From assembly GCA_934087065.1 (NCBI GenBank), contig CAKOIS010000001.1:100398-164397 (forward strand): a stretch of DNA of 64,000 bases, in the 5' to 3' direction. Below, one piece after another: positions 27,239-36,449 of the stretch (position 1 is its first letter; each line of letters opens with the position of its first letter). The notes below the pieces were generated by a model. That model did not search any database and was not told the DNA's origin. It worked only from the letters and a program-made list of their open reading frames with translations. The stretch comes from an uncultured Bacilli bacterium (GTDB lineage Bacteria > Bacillota_I > Bacilli_A > RF39 > UBA660). The position numbers and the translations under genes are program-made.

Positions 27239-29232
27239 AAAAAGAAATAGTGTTTTTGATGTCTTCGCTTGGCATGGGTGGAGCAGAGAGAGTCGTGGTA
27301 TCTTTAGCAAATTGGATTGTTGCTAATACTGACTCTAATGTAACAATTTTAAAATTTATTAATGAAAAATCAGCATATCCTTTAAACGATAAAATCAGAA
27401 TTATAGATATGCCCAAAAGTAATAAAAACAGATTTTTAAAGATAGTTGATAGATATAATTTTTGCAAAAAAGAGTTTTCAAATATAGAACCTGACATTAT
27501 TATTTCATTTTTTAACAAAACACAATTATATGCCTATTTAGCAAAGTCAAAAAAAACTGTACTTATAGGATCTGAAAGATGTAATGTATTGGAATTATCA
27601 TTTTATGAAAAACTATTTTCTAAAGCTATTGCTAAATTATGTGACGGTTTTATTTTTCAAACAGAAAGAGTAAAAAAATATTATCCAAAAAAAGTTCGAA
27701 CAAAATCTGCGGTAATATATAATGCAATAAGTAATCAAAAAGCGATAGATGCTAGTAAAAAAGATTATTTGAAAGAAAATATAATTACAGCAATGGGAAG
27801 ATTAAATCCACAAAAAGGCTTCGACATATTAATTAAAAGTTTTAAAAAAGTAGTATCAGAGTTTCCAAATTACAAATTACTTATTTATGGTGAAGGTGAA
27901 GAAAGAGAAAAACTACAATCATTAATAAATTCATTATCACTAGAAAATAATGTGAAACTATGTGGTAATGACAAAGATGCTATATATACTGTAGCTAAAT
28001 CTAAAATATTTGTATTAAGTTCTAGATTTGAAGGAATGCCCAATGCTTTAATTGAGGCAATGGCAACAGGTACAGCATGTATTTCTACAGATTGTGATTT
28101 TGGGCCTAGAGAATTAATTGACAATAACAACAACGGCATTTTAGTTCCTAAAGATGATGAAAAAGAGTTAGCAGAAAAAATCATTTATTTATTAAAAAAT
28201 GATACTATAAGAGAACAAATAGGAACCAATGCTAAATCGATTTTAACCAAATTAGATTCCGAAACTATATATAAAAAGTATTATGATTATCTGTCAAAAG
28301 TATTATCTGAAAAAAATTATAAGATCAATACAAAAAAAATAAGCTATAGAGCCTTCATGTTTTTTGACCACAGAAATTATACTAATATATTAAATGATAA
28401 ACTATATCTTAAAATGATTTTTAAATTAAAATTGGGATATTCACTAGATCTCAAAAATCCACAAACATTTAATGAAAAACTACAATGGTTAAAGTTATAT
28501 GATCGAAATCCTAATTATATACAAATGGTAGATAAATATGAAGTGAGAAAATATATATCGAAAAATATTGGAGAAGAATATTTAATACCATTGATTGGAG
28601 TGTATAATAAATTTGAAGATATAGATTTTGAAAAACTACCTAACCAGTTTGTTATTAAATGTACACATGATTCAGGTGGCGTAGTAATATGCAAAAACAA
28701 ATCAAAGCTTGATATTCAAAAAGCAGAAGATAAAATTAAAAAATCAATAAATAGAAATTATTACTACTCTGGAAGAGAGTGGCCATACAAAAACATTAAA
28801 CCAAGAATAATTATAGAACAATATATGGAAGACAAAAAAGCAAAAGAGCTAATAGATTATAAAATAATGTGTTTTAATGGCAGTCCCAAACTATCATTTA
28901 CTTGCTCTGAAAGATATAATGATGGCCTAAAAGTCACTTTTTATGATTTGAACTGGGAAAAGATGCCATTTGAAAGACACTATCCATCATCAATAAAAGG
29001 AATAGAAAAACCGAAAAATTATGAATTAATGCTAGAACTGTCAAAAAAATTATCAAACAACATTCCATTTGTTAGAGTAGACTGGTATGAAATAAATGGG
29101 AAATTATATTTTGGAGAATTAACTTTTTATCCAGGAAGCGGGATGGAAGAGTTTAAACCATTTTATTGGGATAAAAAAATAGGACAATTAATATCTTTAC
29201 CAAATGATGGGGGAAAAAATGGAAAAAAATAA
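27235..29232 (+). CDS. bifunctional GT4 glycosyltransferase-TupA-like ATP-grasp fusion
   Basis: 665 residues without an internal stop. Residues 1 to about 355 form a full GT4 enzyme: SLGMGGAERVVVSLA at the N-terminus, then SSRFEGMPNALIEAMATG near 262-279. Residues about 380-665 form a complete TupA-like ATP-grasp domain: NPQTFNEKLQWLKLYDR, PNQFVIKCTHDSGG, GREWPYKNIKPRIIIEQ and a C-terminal ELTFYPGSG. The second half is clearly paralogous to the preceding stand-alone gene, with the same motifs in the same order. The fusion would couple sugar addition to ligase-type modification of the same acceptor. AAGGAG precedes the ATG in the overlap with the previous gene. Confidence 0.85.
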   Translation: MKKEIVFLMSSLGMGGAERVVVSLANWIVANTDSNVTILKFINEKSAYPLNDKIRIIDMPKSNKNRFLKIVDRYNFCKKEFSNIEPDIIISFFNKTQLYAYLAKSKKTVLIGSERCNVLELSFYEKLFSKAIAKLCDGFIFQTERVKKYYPKKVRTKSAVIYNAISNQKAIDASKKDYLKENIITAMGRLNPQKGFDILIKSFKKVVSEFPNYKLLIYGEGEEREKLQSLINSLSLENNVKLCGNDKDAIYTVAKSKIFVLSSRFEGMPNALIEAMATGTACISTDCDFGPRELIDNNNNGILVPKDDEKELAEKIIYLLKNDTIREQIGTNAKSILTKLDSETIYKKYYDYLSKVLSEKNYKINTKKISYRAFMFFDHRNYTNILNDKLYLKMIFKLKLGYSLDLKNPQTFNEKLQWLKLYDRNPNYIQMVDKYEVRKYISKNIGEEYLIPLIGVYNKFEDIDFEKLPNQFVIKCTHDSGGVVICKNKSKLDIQKAEDKIKKSINRNYYYSGREWPYKNIKPRIIIEQYMEDKKAKELIDYKIMCFNGSPKLSFTCSERYNDGLKVTFYDLNWEKMPFERHYPSSIKGIEKPKNYELMLELSKKLSNNIPFVRVDWYEINGKLYFGELTFYPGSGMEEFKPFYWDKKIGQLISLPNDGGKNGKK

Positions 29233-30724
29233 TCCAGTAGTAAAAAATATTATATCTGCCATCTTGAATCAAGTGATTGTATTTATTTATGGATTTTTAA
29301 TACCTATAATTATTATTAAAAAGTTTGGTTCAGAAGTTAATGGGTTAATATCATCTATTGCACAGTTTTTGGCATACATATCTTTACTTGAAGGTGGGAT
29401 AGGGCCAGTTATTAAAAATTCATTATTTAAGCCATTAGTAGACAAAAATACTGACGAATTAGGGAAAATATTAGGTGCTTCAGATCATTTTTTTAAGAAG
29501 TTATCATTTATCTTTATTATATATATAGTTATTTTATGTGTAGTATATCCTAACTTTGTTGATAGTAAATATTCATTAATTTTCACAATTTCCTTAATCT
29601 TAATAATATCAATAAATTATTTTGCTGAATATTTTTTTGGAATAACTTACAGTTTATTTTTAAAAGCTGATCAAAAAAACTATTTTATTGATAATCTTAA
29701 TTCTATTAGTTACTTATTTAATTTATTTTTAATTATTATTTTAGTGAAATGTGGTGCTGGAATACTTCTTATAAAACTATTGAGTTCGGTAGTTTACATT
29801 TTAAAACCAATTATTATTAGAACATATTTTAAAAAAAAATACAAAATAAAACTAAACAAAGAAAAAACATATAAGTTTGAAAAACAGTGGGATGCATTAG
29901 CACACCATATCGCTGCAACTGTACAATCCAATACAGATGTAATGTTATTAACAATTTTTAGTAACTTAACAAATGTATCTATTTATTCAGTATATGCATT
30001 AATTACAAATGGAATTAATTCTATTATTATTTCACTAACAAATGGAATAGATGCATTTTTTGGCAAGAAAATAGCTAAATCAAATGCGGTAAATTCAAGC
30101 TTTGAAGTTTACTCATTTATATTTTATACAATTACAACTATTTTACTATCGATGACATTAATTATGATTGTACCTTTTATAAAAATCTATACTAGTTCTA
30201 TTAAAGATGCAAATTATATTGTTCCATTATTTGCATACTTAATGGTTTTTGCAGAGTTTAATTATGCTATAAGATATCCGTATTCGTCAATAGTTTATGC
30301 AAATGGAAATTTTAAGGAAACAAGTAAATATGCAATAGTAGAACCAATAGTTAATATATTAGTATCATTATTATTAGTTCGCAAATTTGGATTAATAGGT
30401 GTAGCTATTGGAACGTTAGTATCTACCCCTATCAGAAGTTTTGGTTTCATATATTACGGCGCTACAAAAATTTTAAAAATCAAATTTAGTGAAGCAATTA
30501 AGATAATTGTTGTATCATTGCTTGAAGTACTTGTCATTTTTATCGGATACCTTTCGATTGGAAGTTTTGAAATAAATTCATACATTAATTGGATAATGGT
30601 GGCAATATTGTTCATGATTTTTGTTACGATTTTTGTTGTTACGGTAAATGCTTTAATTTTTAGAAATACATTTAAAAGAATTGTTAAATATATAAAAAAG
30701 GAGAAAGATAAAAGTGAAATATAA
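29219..30724 (+). CDS. Wzx-type polysaccharide flippase
   Basis: 502 residues with roughly 12-14 membrane helices. The N-terminus NIISAILNQVIVFIYGFLIP and the Lys/Arg-rich loops match the MATE/MVF-like PST/Wzx family. The ATG at 29219 follows GGGGGA; earlier ATGs at 29204 and 29207 overlap that site. The start lies within the fusion gene's last codons. The protein moves undecaprenyl-PP-linked repeat units outward, to be polymerised by the EpsG-like protein at 24.0 kb. No chain-length regulator (Wzz or tyrosine kinase pair) is seen in the cluster. Confidence 0.9.
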   Translation: MEKNNPVVKNIISAILNQVIVFIYGFLIPIIIIKKFGSEVNGLISSIAQFLAYISLLEGGIGPVIKNSLFKPLVDKNTDELGKILGASDHFFKKLSFIFIIYIVILCVVYPNFVDSKYSLIFTISLILIISINYFAEYFFGITYSLFLKADQKNYFIDNLNSISYLFNLFLIIILVKCGAGILLIKLLSSVVYILKPIIIRTYFKKKYKIKLNKEKTYKFEKQWDALAHHIAATVQSNTDVMLLTIFSNLTNVSIYSVYALITNGINSIIISLTNGIDAFFGKKIAKSNAVNSSFEVYSFIFYTITTILLSMTLIMIVPFIKIYTSSIKDANYIVPLFAYLMVFAEFNYAIRYPYSSIVYANGNFKETSKYAIVEPIVNILVSLLLVRKFGLIGVAIGTLVSTPIRSFGFIYYGATKILKIKFSEAIKIIVVSLLEVLVIFIGYLSIGSFEINSYINWIMVAILFMIFVTIFVVTVNALIFRNTFKRIVKYIKKEKDKSEI

Positions 30725-32075
30725 TGATGTATATACTTATGATACGAAACACCAAGAATACAATTTTAATAATTTTAACACTGCAACAGAGTATCCTGAA
30801 GGTTTGAATTTAGACATTGCTAGTGATAAAAATATATATGATTCTTTTAGAACTTTACTTTATGAGATGGGTTTAGACAAAAAAAATTATGGTAAGCCAA
30901 CATGGAATCCATTTTCTGAATTCATAAAACTAAATGATAAAGTTGTCATAAAACCAAATCTAGTAAATCACATTAACGGAATTTTGGAAAATGGTACAGA
31001 TTGTTTAATAACCAATTTTTCGATACTTAGACCAATTATTGATTATACAATTATTGCACTAAAAGGTACTGGTAGTATAATTGTAGGAGACGCGCCGGTG
31101 CAAGGATGTATTTTTGAAGAGGTTACTAAATTATACGGATTAAAAGATGCCATAAAAATCTATAATTCAAATGGTTACAATATAAAATTAAAAGATTTTA
31201 GAAAAAATGATAATCTGAATATAGAATGCATACTTGTAAACTTAGGGGATGATAGTTCACTAGTTGATGTTGATAAATATGCAAAAAAATATGCAATTAC
31301 TAATTATAACTTAAAAGAAATGCATAAACACCATTCTAAGGGGAAACATGAATATTTAATTGCAAAGGATGTTTTAGAGGCTGATGTTTTAATAAATGTG
31401 CCAAAGCCTAAGTCTCACAGGAAAGCAGGTATGACTGCATGCATGAAAAATTTTGTGGGAATAAATGCAAAAAAAGAATATTTGCCCCATCATAGAAATG
31501 GAAGTATAGCTTTTAATGGTGATGAATATCCGGAAAAAAGTGTGATAAAAAAGATGTGGTCAATTACCAAAAATTATACTTATACTAAGAATAAAATAAT
31601 AATGTTTTTTCTCAAATTGTTGGATTTCGCACAATTAGTTTTGAAAAAAAATAGATATAAAGAAGGAAGCTGGTATGGTAATGATACAATTTGGAGAACT
31701 ATTTTAGATATAAATAAAATAGTTTTATACGCTGACAAAAATGGAAAAATTACAAATAAAAAGCAAAGAACGATTTTTAATGTAGCAGATATGATTATTT
31801 GTGGTGAAAAAGAAGGACCATTACTCCCATCACCAAAAAAAGTGGGATATTTAATTGCTAGTTTTAATCAATTAAATATGGATAAAACAATATCAAATAT
31901 AATGGGTTTTGATGAAAATAAAATTAAATACATAAAAAATGGATACGAATTAAAAAAATATAAAATATCAGACGATAAAAAATTTATAGTTTGGAAAAAA
32001 GAAAAAAAGATTAATCCAAAAGAGTTAAATAAAAACTTTAAAGCAAGTGATGGATGGAAAGATTATTTAAATTAA
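30714..32075 (+). CDS. DUF362 domain protein in polysaccharide cluster
   Basis: 453 residues starting at GTG 30714, ten bases after AAAGGAG and overlapping the flippase by 11 bp. DUF362 hallmarks: DKVVIKPNLVNH (about 79-90), GSIIVGDAPVQGC, and VPKPKSHRKAGMTACMKNFVG (about 229-250). There are no ferredoxin-type Cys clusters, unlike many DUF362 proteins. No membrane helix is evident apart from a hydrophobic patch near 300. Biochemical function of the domain is not settled; its conserved presence in capsule clusters points to glycan modification. The C-terminus is Lys-rich. Confidence 0.75.
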   Translation: MKYNDVYTYDTKHQEYNFNNFNTATEYPEGLNLDIASDKNIYDSFRTLLYEMGLDKKNYGKPTWNPFSEFIKLNDKVVIKPNLVNHINGILENGTDCLITNFSILRPIIDYTIIALKGTGSIIVGDAPVQGCIFEEVTKLYGLKDAIKIYNSNGYNIKLKDFRKNDNLNIECILVNLGDDSSLVDVDKYAKKYAITNYNLKEMHKHHSKGKHEYLIAKDVLEADVLINVPKPKSHRKAGMTACMKNFVGINAKKEYLPHHRNGSIAFNGDEYPEKSVIKKMWSITKNYTYTKNKIIMFFLKLLDFAQLVLKKNRYKEGSWYGNDTIWRTILDINKIVLYADKNGKITNKKQRTIFNVADMIICGEKEGPLLPSPKKVGYLIASFNQLNMDKTISNIMGFDENKIKYIKNGYELKKYKISDDKKFIVWKKEKKINPKELNKNFKASDGWKDYLN

Positions 32076-32138
32076 AAATTGAGTTTTAATAAAAAAATAT
32101 TGATTCAATTATAAAAAACATTATAAAGGATGATTAAT

Positions 32139-33215
32139 ATGAAAAAGAATAATGATATTTCAAATAGAAAATCTAATATTGAATTATTAAGAATAATTGC
32201 TATTATTATGATTATAGCTCATCATTATTGTTTATATGGTGGCTGGTCTAAAGTTTCAGGATTAAGTATAAATAATGCCATCTTAGATTTTTTAGTTATT
32301 GGTGGAAAAATAGGAGTTGCCATATTTGTACTTATATCCGGGTATTTCGGAATTAATTCTGAGTTTAAAATAAAAAAATTAATTAACACTGTATTACAAG
32401 TATTATTTTATTCTATTCTTTTTGGTTTACTAAATATTATAATAGATGGCTGGGTAGGATGGAAAGCATTTATAAAAATTTGTTTCCCTATTACCTTTTC
32501 AGTATATTGGTTTATTACTGTTTATTGTATTTTATATTTAATAAGTCCATACATTAATAAAGTAATAAAAATATTAAATAAGAAAGAATTTATTAAATTG
32601 CTATTAATAATGGGAATATTATCATGTGGTGTTATAACCACAATACTTAAACCCAATAGGGGCTTCGGTAGCTTGTTTATATTTGTTTTTCTTTATATAT
32701 TAGGTGCTTATATTAATACTTATTATAACGGAAAACACATTAAGTATAGTTTGCTAATTTCAATATTTTTCTATTTTCTTATATTTGCATCTCAATTATT
32801 ATTTGAAACATTTATTCCAAATTACGTTAATTATTTCATTGATTTAACGTCATTTCCGATAATAGCCTGTGCAACATTTATGCTTCTTGGTTTTAAGGAA
32901 CTTGACGTGGAGAGTAAAGTTATAAATACTATATCTAGTGCAACGTTTGGAGTTTATTTAATTCACGAAAACACTTATGTCCGTCCATTTATATGGCAAA
33001 AAGTATTTAAAAATTATTTATTCTATAGCAAATCAACGTTATTCTTACATGCTATAATATGCATAATTATTACAATGATAATATGTACTATAATTGAATT
33101 AATGAGAAAAAGATATATAGAAAAAAATACAACACCAATAGTTTATAAAATGTTTGACATTTTAATAATAAAAAGTAAAAATATTGTTAACAAAATAAAG
33201 GAGGAAAAAAAATGA
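32139..33215 (+). CDS. membrane acyltransferase, family 3 (OafA/YrhL-like)
   Basis: 358 residues from ATG 32139 after AAAGGATGA; an ATG nine bases earlier sits in the ribosome site. The opening NIELLRIIAIIMIIAHHY with its active-site His and about ten membrane helices is typical of Acyltransferase_3. These integral enzymes O-acetylate (or otherwise acylate) sugars of extracellular polysaccharides using cytoplasmic acyl donors. The cluster position supports repeat-unit acetylation. The gene ends four bases into the following epimerase gene, so the two are coupled. Confidence 0.88.
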   Translation: MKKNNDISNRKSNIELLRIIAIIMIIAHHYCLYGGWSKVSGLSINNAILDFLVIGGKIGVAIFVLISGYFGINSEFKIKKLINTVLQVLFYSILFGLLNIIIDGWVGWKAFIKICFPITFSVYWFITVYCILYLISPYINKVIKILNKKEFIKLLLIMGILSCGVITTILKPNRGFGSLFIFVFLYILGAYINTYYNGKHIKYSLLISIFFYFLIFASQLLFETFIPNYVNYFIDLTSFPIIACATFMLLGFKELDVESKVINTISSATFGVYLIHENTYVRPFIWQKVFKNYLFYSKSTLFLHAIICIIITMIICTIIELMRKRYIEKNTTPIVYKMFDILIIKSKNIVNKIKEEKK

Positions 33216-34171
33216 AAACATATTTTGTAACAGGAGGAGCTGGATTTATAGGCTCAAGCTTAGTAAGTGAATTACTAAAGAAAGGAAATAAAGTTGTCGT
33301 TATTGATAATTTCTGTGATTTTTATAATCCAGAGATAAAAGAAAAGAATATTAGCGAATTTAATGACAATGAAAACTTTAAACTATATCGTGGAGATATA
33401 AGAGATAAAGAATTATTAAATAAAATATTTGAAGATAATAATTTTGACGCAGTTATACACTTAGCTGCTATGGCAGGAGTAAGACCTAGTATTGAAAATC
33501 CAATACTATATCAAGATGTTAACTGTATGGGTACTCAAAACATATTAGAAGTTATGAAAAAACATAATTTAAAGAAATTAGTTATGGCTTCTAGTTCAAG
33601 TGTATATGGAAATACTAAAGAAGTTCCATTTAGAGAAGATATGATAGTAGATTTTGCAATAAGCCCATATGCAGCAACCAAAAAAGCAAATGAAGTAATG
33701 ACTCACGTTTATCATAAACTTGAAGATTATAATGTAATTATGCTTAGATTCTTTACTGTATACGGACCAAAACAAAGACCTGATTTAGCTATTAACAAGT
33801 TTACTAGATTAATGCTTGAAGGAAAAGAAATTCCTATGTTTGGTGATGGTTCAAATTCAAGAGATTACACATACATTTCAGATATAGTTGATGGAATTAT
33901 AAGAAGTATAAACTATGTTGAAAATAATCAAGATGTATATGAAATTATAAATTTAGGAAATAGTAGCCCAGTAACTTTAAAGGAAATGATCGATACGATT
34001 GCAGAAGTTCTAAACGTAGAACCAAAAATCAATGAGTTACCAATGCAACCTGGAGATGTTGATAGAACTTATGCTGATGTTTCTAAAGCAAAAAGATTAC
34101 TTGGATACGAACCTAAAGTACCATTTAAGACTGGAATAGAAAACTTTGTTAAATGGTATAAGGAAAATTAA
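33212..34171 (+). CDS. NAD-dependent sugar-nucleotide epimerase, probably UDP-glucuronate 4-epimerase
   Basis: 319-residue extended SDR. NAD motif GGAGFIGS (7-14), then VIDNFCDFYNPEIKEKNI, whose D-N-F-x-D-x-Y pattern is typical of UDP-glucuronate 4-epimerases, and HLAAMAGVRPSIENPILYQDVN. The catalytic triad is S(SS)VY and Y-A-A-T-K (about 154-158). The C-terminal RDYTYISDIV supports nucleotide-sugar binding. The adjacent UDP-glucose dehydrogenase would make its substrate, giving UDP-galacturonate. UDP-glucose 4-epimerase activity is the alternative, but a true galE is at 38.4 kb. AAGGAGG precedes the start. Confidence 0.85.
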   Translation: MKTYFVTGGAGFIGSSLVSELLKKGNKVVVIDNFCDFYNPEIKEKNISEFNDNENFKLYRGDIRDKELLNKIFEDNNFDAVIHLAAMAGVRPSIENPILYQDVNCMGTQNILEVMKKHNLKKLVMASSSSVYGNTKEVPFREDMIVDFAISPYAATKKANEVMTHVYHKLEDYNVIMLRFFTVYGPKQRPDLAINKFTRLMLEGKEIPMFGDGSNSRDYTYISDIVDGIIRSINYVENNQDVYEIINLGNSSPVTLKEMIDTIAEVLNVEPKINELPMQPGDVDRTYADVSKAKRLLGYEPKVPFKTGIENFVKWYKEN

Positions 34172-34173
34172 GT

Positions 34174-34202
34174 TTGGAAAATTCATAATTATATGGTATA
34201 CT
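34174..34202 (+). promoter_or_regulatory. promoter of ugd
   Basis: TTGGAA (34174-34179), exactly 17 bp, TATACT (34197-34202), followed by AGGAGATG before the ATG at 34225. Confidence 0.75.
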
Positions 34203-34224
34203 ATTAATTAGGAGATGTGATTTA

Positions 34225-35391
34225 ATGAAAATAGCAGTAACTGGAGTAGGATATGTTGGCTTATCAATGGCAGTATTATTATCTCAACATAATGAAGTAA
34301 TGGCTTTAGATGTTATAGAAGATAAAGTTAATATGTTAAATAACCACATTTCACCTATTAAAGATGCAGAAATTGAAGATTTTTTGAAAAATAAAAATCT
34401 AAATTTAAAAGCAACTTTAGATTATAAAGAAGCTTTTAGTGGTGCTGATTATGTAATAATAAGCACTCCAACAAATTATGATGAAGTAAAGAATTACTTT
34501 GATACATCAAGTGTAGAACTTTCAATAGAAAGAGTACTTGAAGTAAATAGTGATGCTACAATCATAATTAAATCTACAATACCAGTTGGTTTTGTAAAAA
34601 GAATGAGAGAAAAATATGGAGTAAACAATATTATTTTCTCACCAGAATTTTTAAGAGAAGGTCATGCTTTATATGATAACTTATATCCTTCAAGAATAAT
34701 TGTAGGAGATACAACAGATAAAGCTGTAACTTTTGCTAACTTATTAAAAGAAGGAGCATTAAAAGAAAATATTGATGTTAAATTTATGGATAGTACAGAA
34801 GCAGAAGCAGTTAAATTATTCTCAAATACTTATTTAGCAATGAGAGTATCATTCTTTAATGAACTTGATACATATGCTGAAATGAATGGATTAAACACAA
34901 AAGACATAATAGAAGGTATGGGCTTAGACCCAAGAATAGGAGACTATTACAATAATCCTTCATTTGGATATGGTGGATATTGTTTACCAAAAGATACAAA
35001 GCAATTACTTGCTAACTATAATGGTGTACCACAAAATATGATAACAGCAATAGTTAAATCTAACGATACAAGAAAAGATTATATTGCTCATGTTATACTA
35101 GACAAACATCCAAAAGTTGTTGGAATTTATAGACTTACTATGAAAGCAAATTCAGATAACTTTAGATGCAGCGCTATTCAAAATATAATGAAAAAATTAA
35201 AAGATAATAATATAGAAATTATTATATATGAACCATCTTTTAAATTAGATGAATTTGAAGGATACAAAGTAATTAAAAACTTTAATGACTTTGCTAGTAT
35301 GTCTGACGTTATATTAGCAAATAGACTAGAAGAAGAACTTTCTAGTTGTAAGAGTAAAGTATACACAAGAGACTTATATTCTAGAGACTAG
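34225..35391 (+). CDS. ugd: UDP-glucose 6-dehydrogenase
   Basis: 388 residues, like the compact capsule type (HasB/Cap3A, about 400). NAD motif GVGYVGLS (6-13); middle domain with FSPEFLREG (family substrate-binding block); catalytic Cys253 in GYGGYCLPKDT, where the usual Ser before Cys is Tyr. Oxidises UDP-glucose to UDP-glucuronate with 2 NAD+. Regulation: its own promoter upstream and a very strong terminator across the stop codon. It feeds the epimerase just upstream and explains uronic acids in the polymer. A GDP-mannose dehydrogenase role is less likely given the size and motif set. Confidence 0.93.
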   Translation: MKIAVTGVGYVGLSMAVLLSQHNEVMALDVIEDKVNMLNNHISPIKDAEIEDFLKNKNLNLKATLDYKEAFSGADYVIISTPTNYDEVKNYFDTSSVELSIERVLEVNSDATIIIKSTIPVGFVKRMREKYGVNNIIFSPEFLREGHALYDNLYPSRIIVGDTTDKAVTFANLLKEGALKENIDVKFMDSTEAEAVKLFSNTYLAMRVSFFNELDTYAEMNGLNTKDIIEGMGLDPRIGDYYNNPSFGYGGYCLPKDTKQLLANYNGVPQNMITAIVKSNDTRKDYIAHVILDKHPKVVGIYRLTMKANSDNFRCSAIQNIMKKLKDNNIEIIIYEPSFKLDEFEGYKVIKNFNDFASMSDVILANRLEEELSSCKSKVYTRDLYSRD

Positions 35392-35405
35392 AATATAAGT
35401 TTTTA
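35373..35405 (+). terminator. 12-bp perfect terminator across the ugd stop codon
   Basis: CTTATATTCTAG / CTAGAATATAAG (35373-35384, 35388-35399), loop AGA, then T-run. The TAG stop lies at the start of the right arm. Confidence 0.9.
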
Positions 35406-35426
35406 TATTAGAGGAGGTACTATTAT

Positions 35427-36449
35427 ATGCCAAGAAAAGGAAAAAATTTTGAACTTGCTTATAAATGGTTATACGAATTGGATAAAGATAAATATAAAGT
35501 TACAAGCCCTGCGTATATATTTGATAAATCAGAAAACAGAAAAAGAGAAGTTGATATTTTAATAGAATTTACTGATAATCAAGGAAAATTAAGGAAAATT
35601 GGTATCGAGTGTAGAGATAGAAAGAAAAAAGAAGATAGTATGTGGCTTGAACAATTAATAACTAAAAGGGAAGATTTGGAACTTGATTATATCATTGCAA
35701 CTACTACTAATAAATTTACAACAGGTGCAATTAGAAAAGCTAGATATCACGGTTTAATTATTGAAGAAGCAGAATACTTCGATAAAAGTTTAATAGATAA
35801 TATTTCAAAAGAATTTTTTGTGGATTTGTTATTTATGAAGTACGAAGTAGTTGAATTAAAATTTATAATTAATAATGAAGTAATGACATTTAAGGAAGTA
35901 TTGTCAAGTATTAATGTAATAAAACAGCAAGAATTATTAAAATATTTAAATAGAGATTTTTATTTTTCAATTAATCCGCATGAAATAATAGACAAACATA
36001 ATATTGACGAAGACGTTTTTTTCAAAAAAATAAATGATAATTCAATAATTATAAAAAAAGATATATGTTTTAATAATGAACGTCCTAAAATTTTAAAAGA
36101 TTTAGAAATTAAAGCCATGTATATAAATGTTAAAATGGTACCTTTTAAGTCATCTTTACCTTTAAATAAATCGTTATCTATTTTTGATGTTGATCCTAAA
36201 CAAAATAAAAAATATTCTGCCTTTTTTGGCACAGAAGAAGAATATTTAAAAATAGGTTATTTATATAATGAGCCATTCTTTTTCATTAAACTTAAAAATA
36301 GAAAATATTATAGACATATATGTAGCAATATTTGTTTAAATACTATATTTCCAAAAGTACTTGATGAAAGCAAAGCTAAACTTGATAAATTAATCGAAAC
36401 ATTTGTACAAGATGGATTAGGTGAATTTGATTTTACTAAAGTGTATTAA
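35427..36449 (+). CDS. Mrr-like PD-(D/E)xK nuclease-fold protein
   Basis: 340 residues. AGGAGG precedes ATG 35427. The N-terminal 130 residues have an Mrr-like pattern: REVDILIEF with D43, then KIGIECRDRK with E61-C-R63, followed by a helix and ATTTNKFTTGAIRKA, equivalent to the Mrr block in which a T-x-x-F-T motif precedes an Ala-rich helix. The catalytic Lys of E-x-K is replaced by Arg63, with Lys66 and Lys67 nearby, so activity could be altered or the Lys migrated. The C-terminal 200 residues match nothing I know. No methyltransferase is adjacent; it may act alone (type IV-like) or in DNA processing. It lies between ugd and a toxin-antitoxin pair. Confidence 0.6.
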   Translation: MPRKGKNFELAYKWLYELDKDKYKVTSPAYIFDKSENRKREVDILIEFTDNQGKLRKIGIECRDRKKKEDSMWLEQLITKREDLELDYIIATTTNKFTTGAIRKARYHGLIIEEAEYFDKSLIDNISKEFFVDLLFMKYEVVELKFIINNEVMTFKEVLSSINVIKQQELLKYLNRDFYFSINPHEIIDKHNIDEDVFFKKINDNSIIIKKDICFNNERPKILKDLEIKAMYINVKMVPFKSSLPLNKSLSIFDVDPKQNKKYSAFFGTEEEYLKIGYLYNEPFFFIKLKNRKYYRHICSNICLNTIFPKVLDESKAKLDKLIETFVQDGLGEFDFTKVY

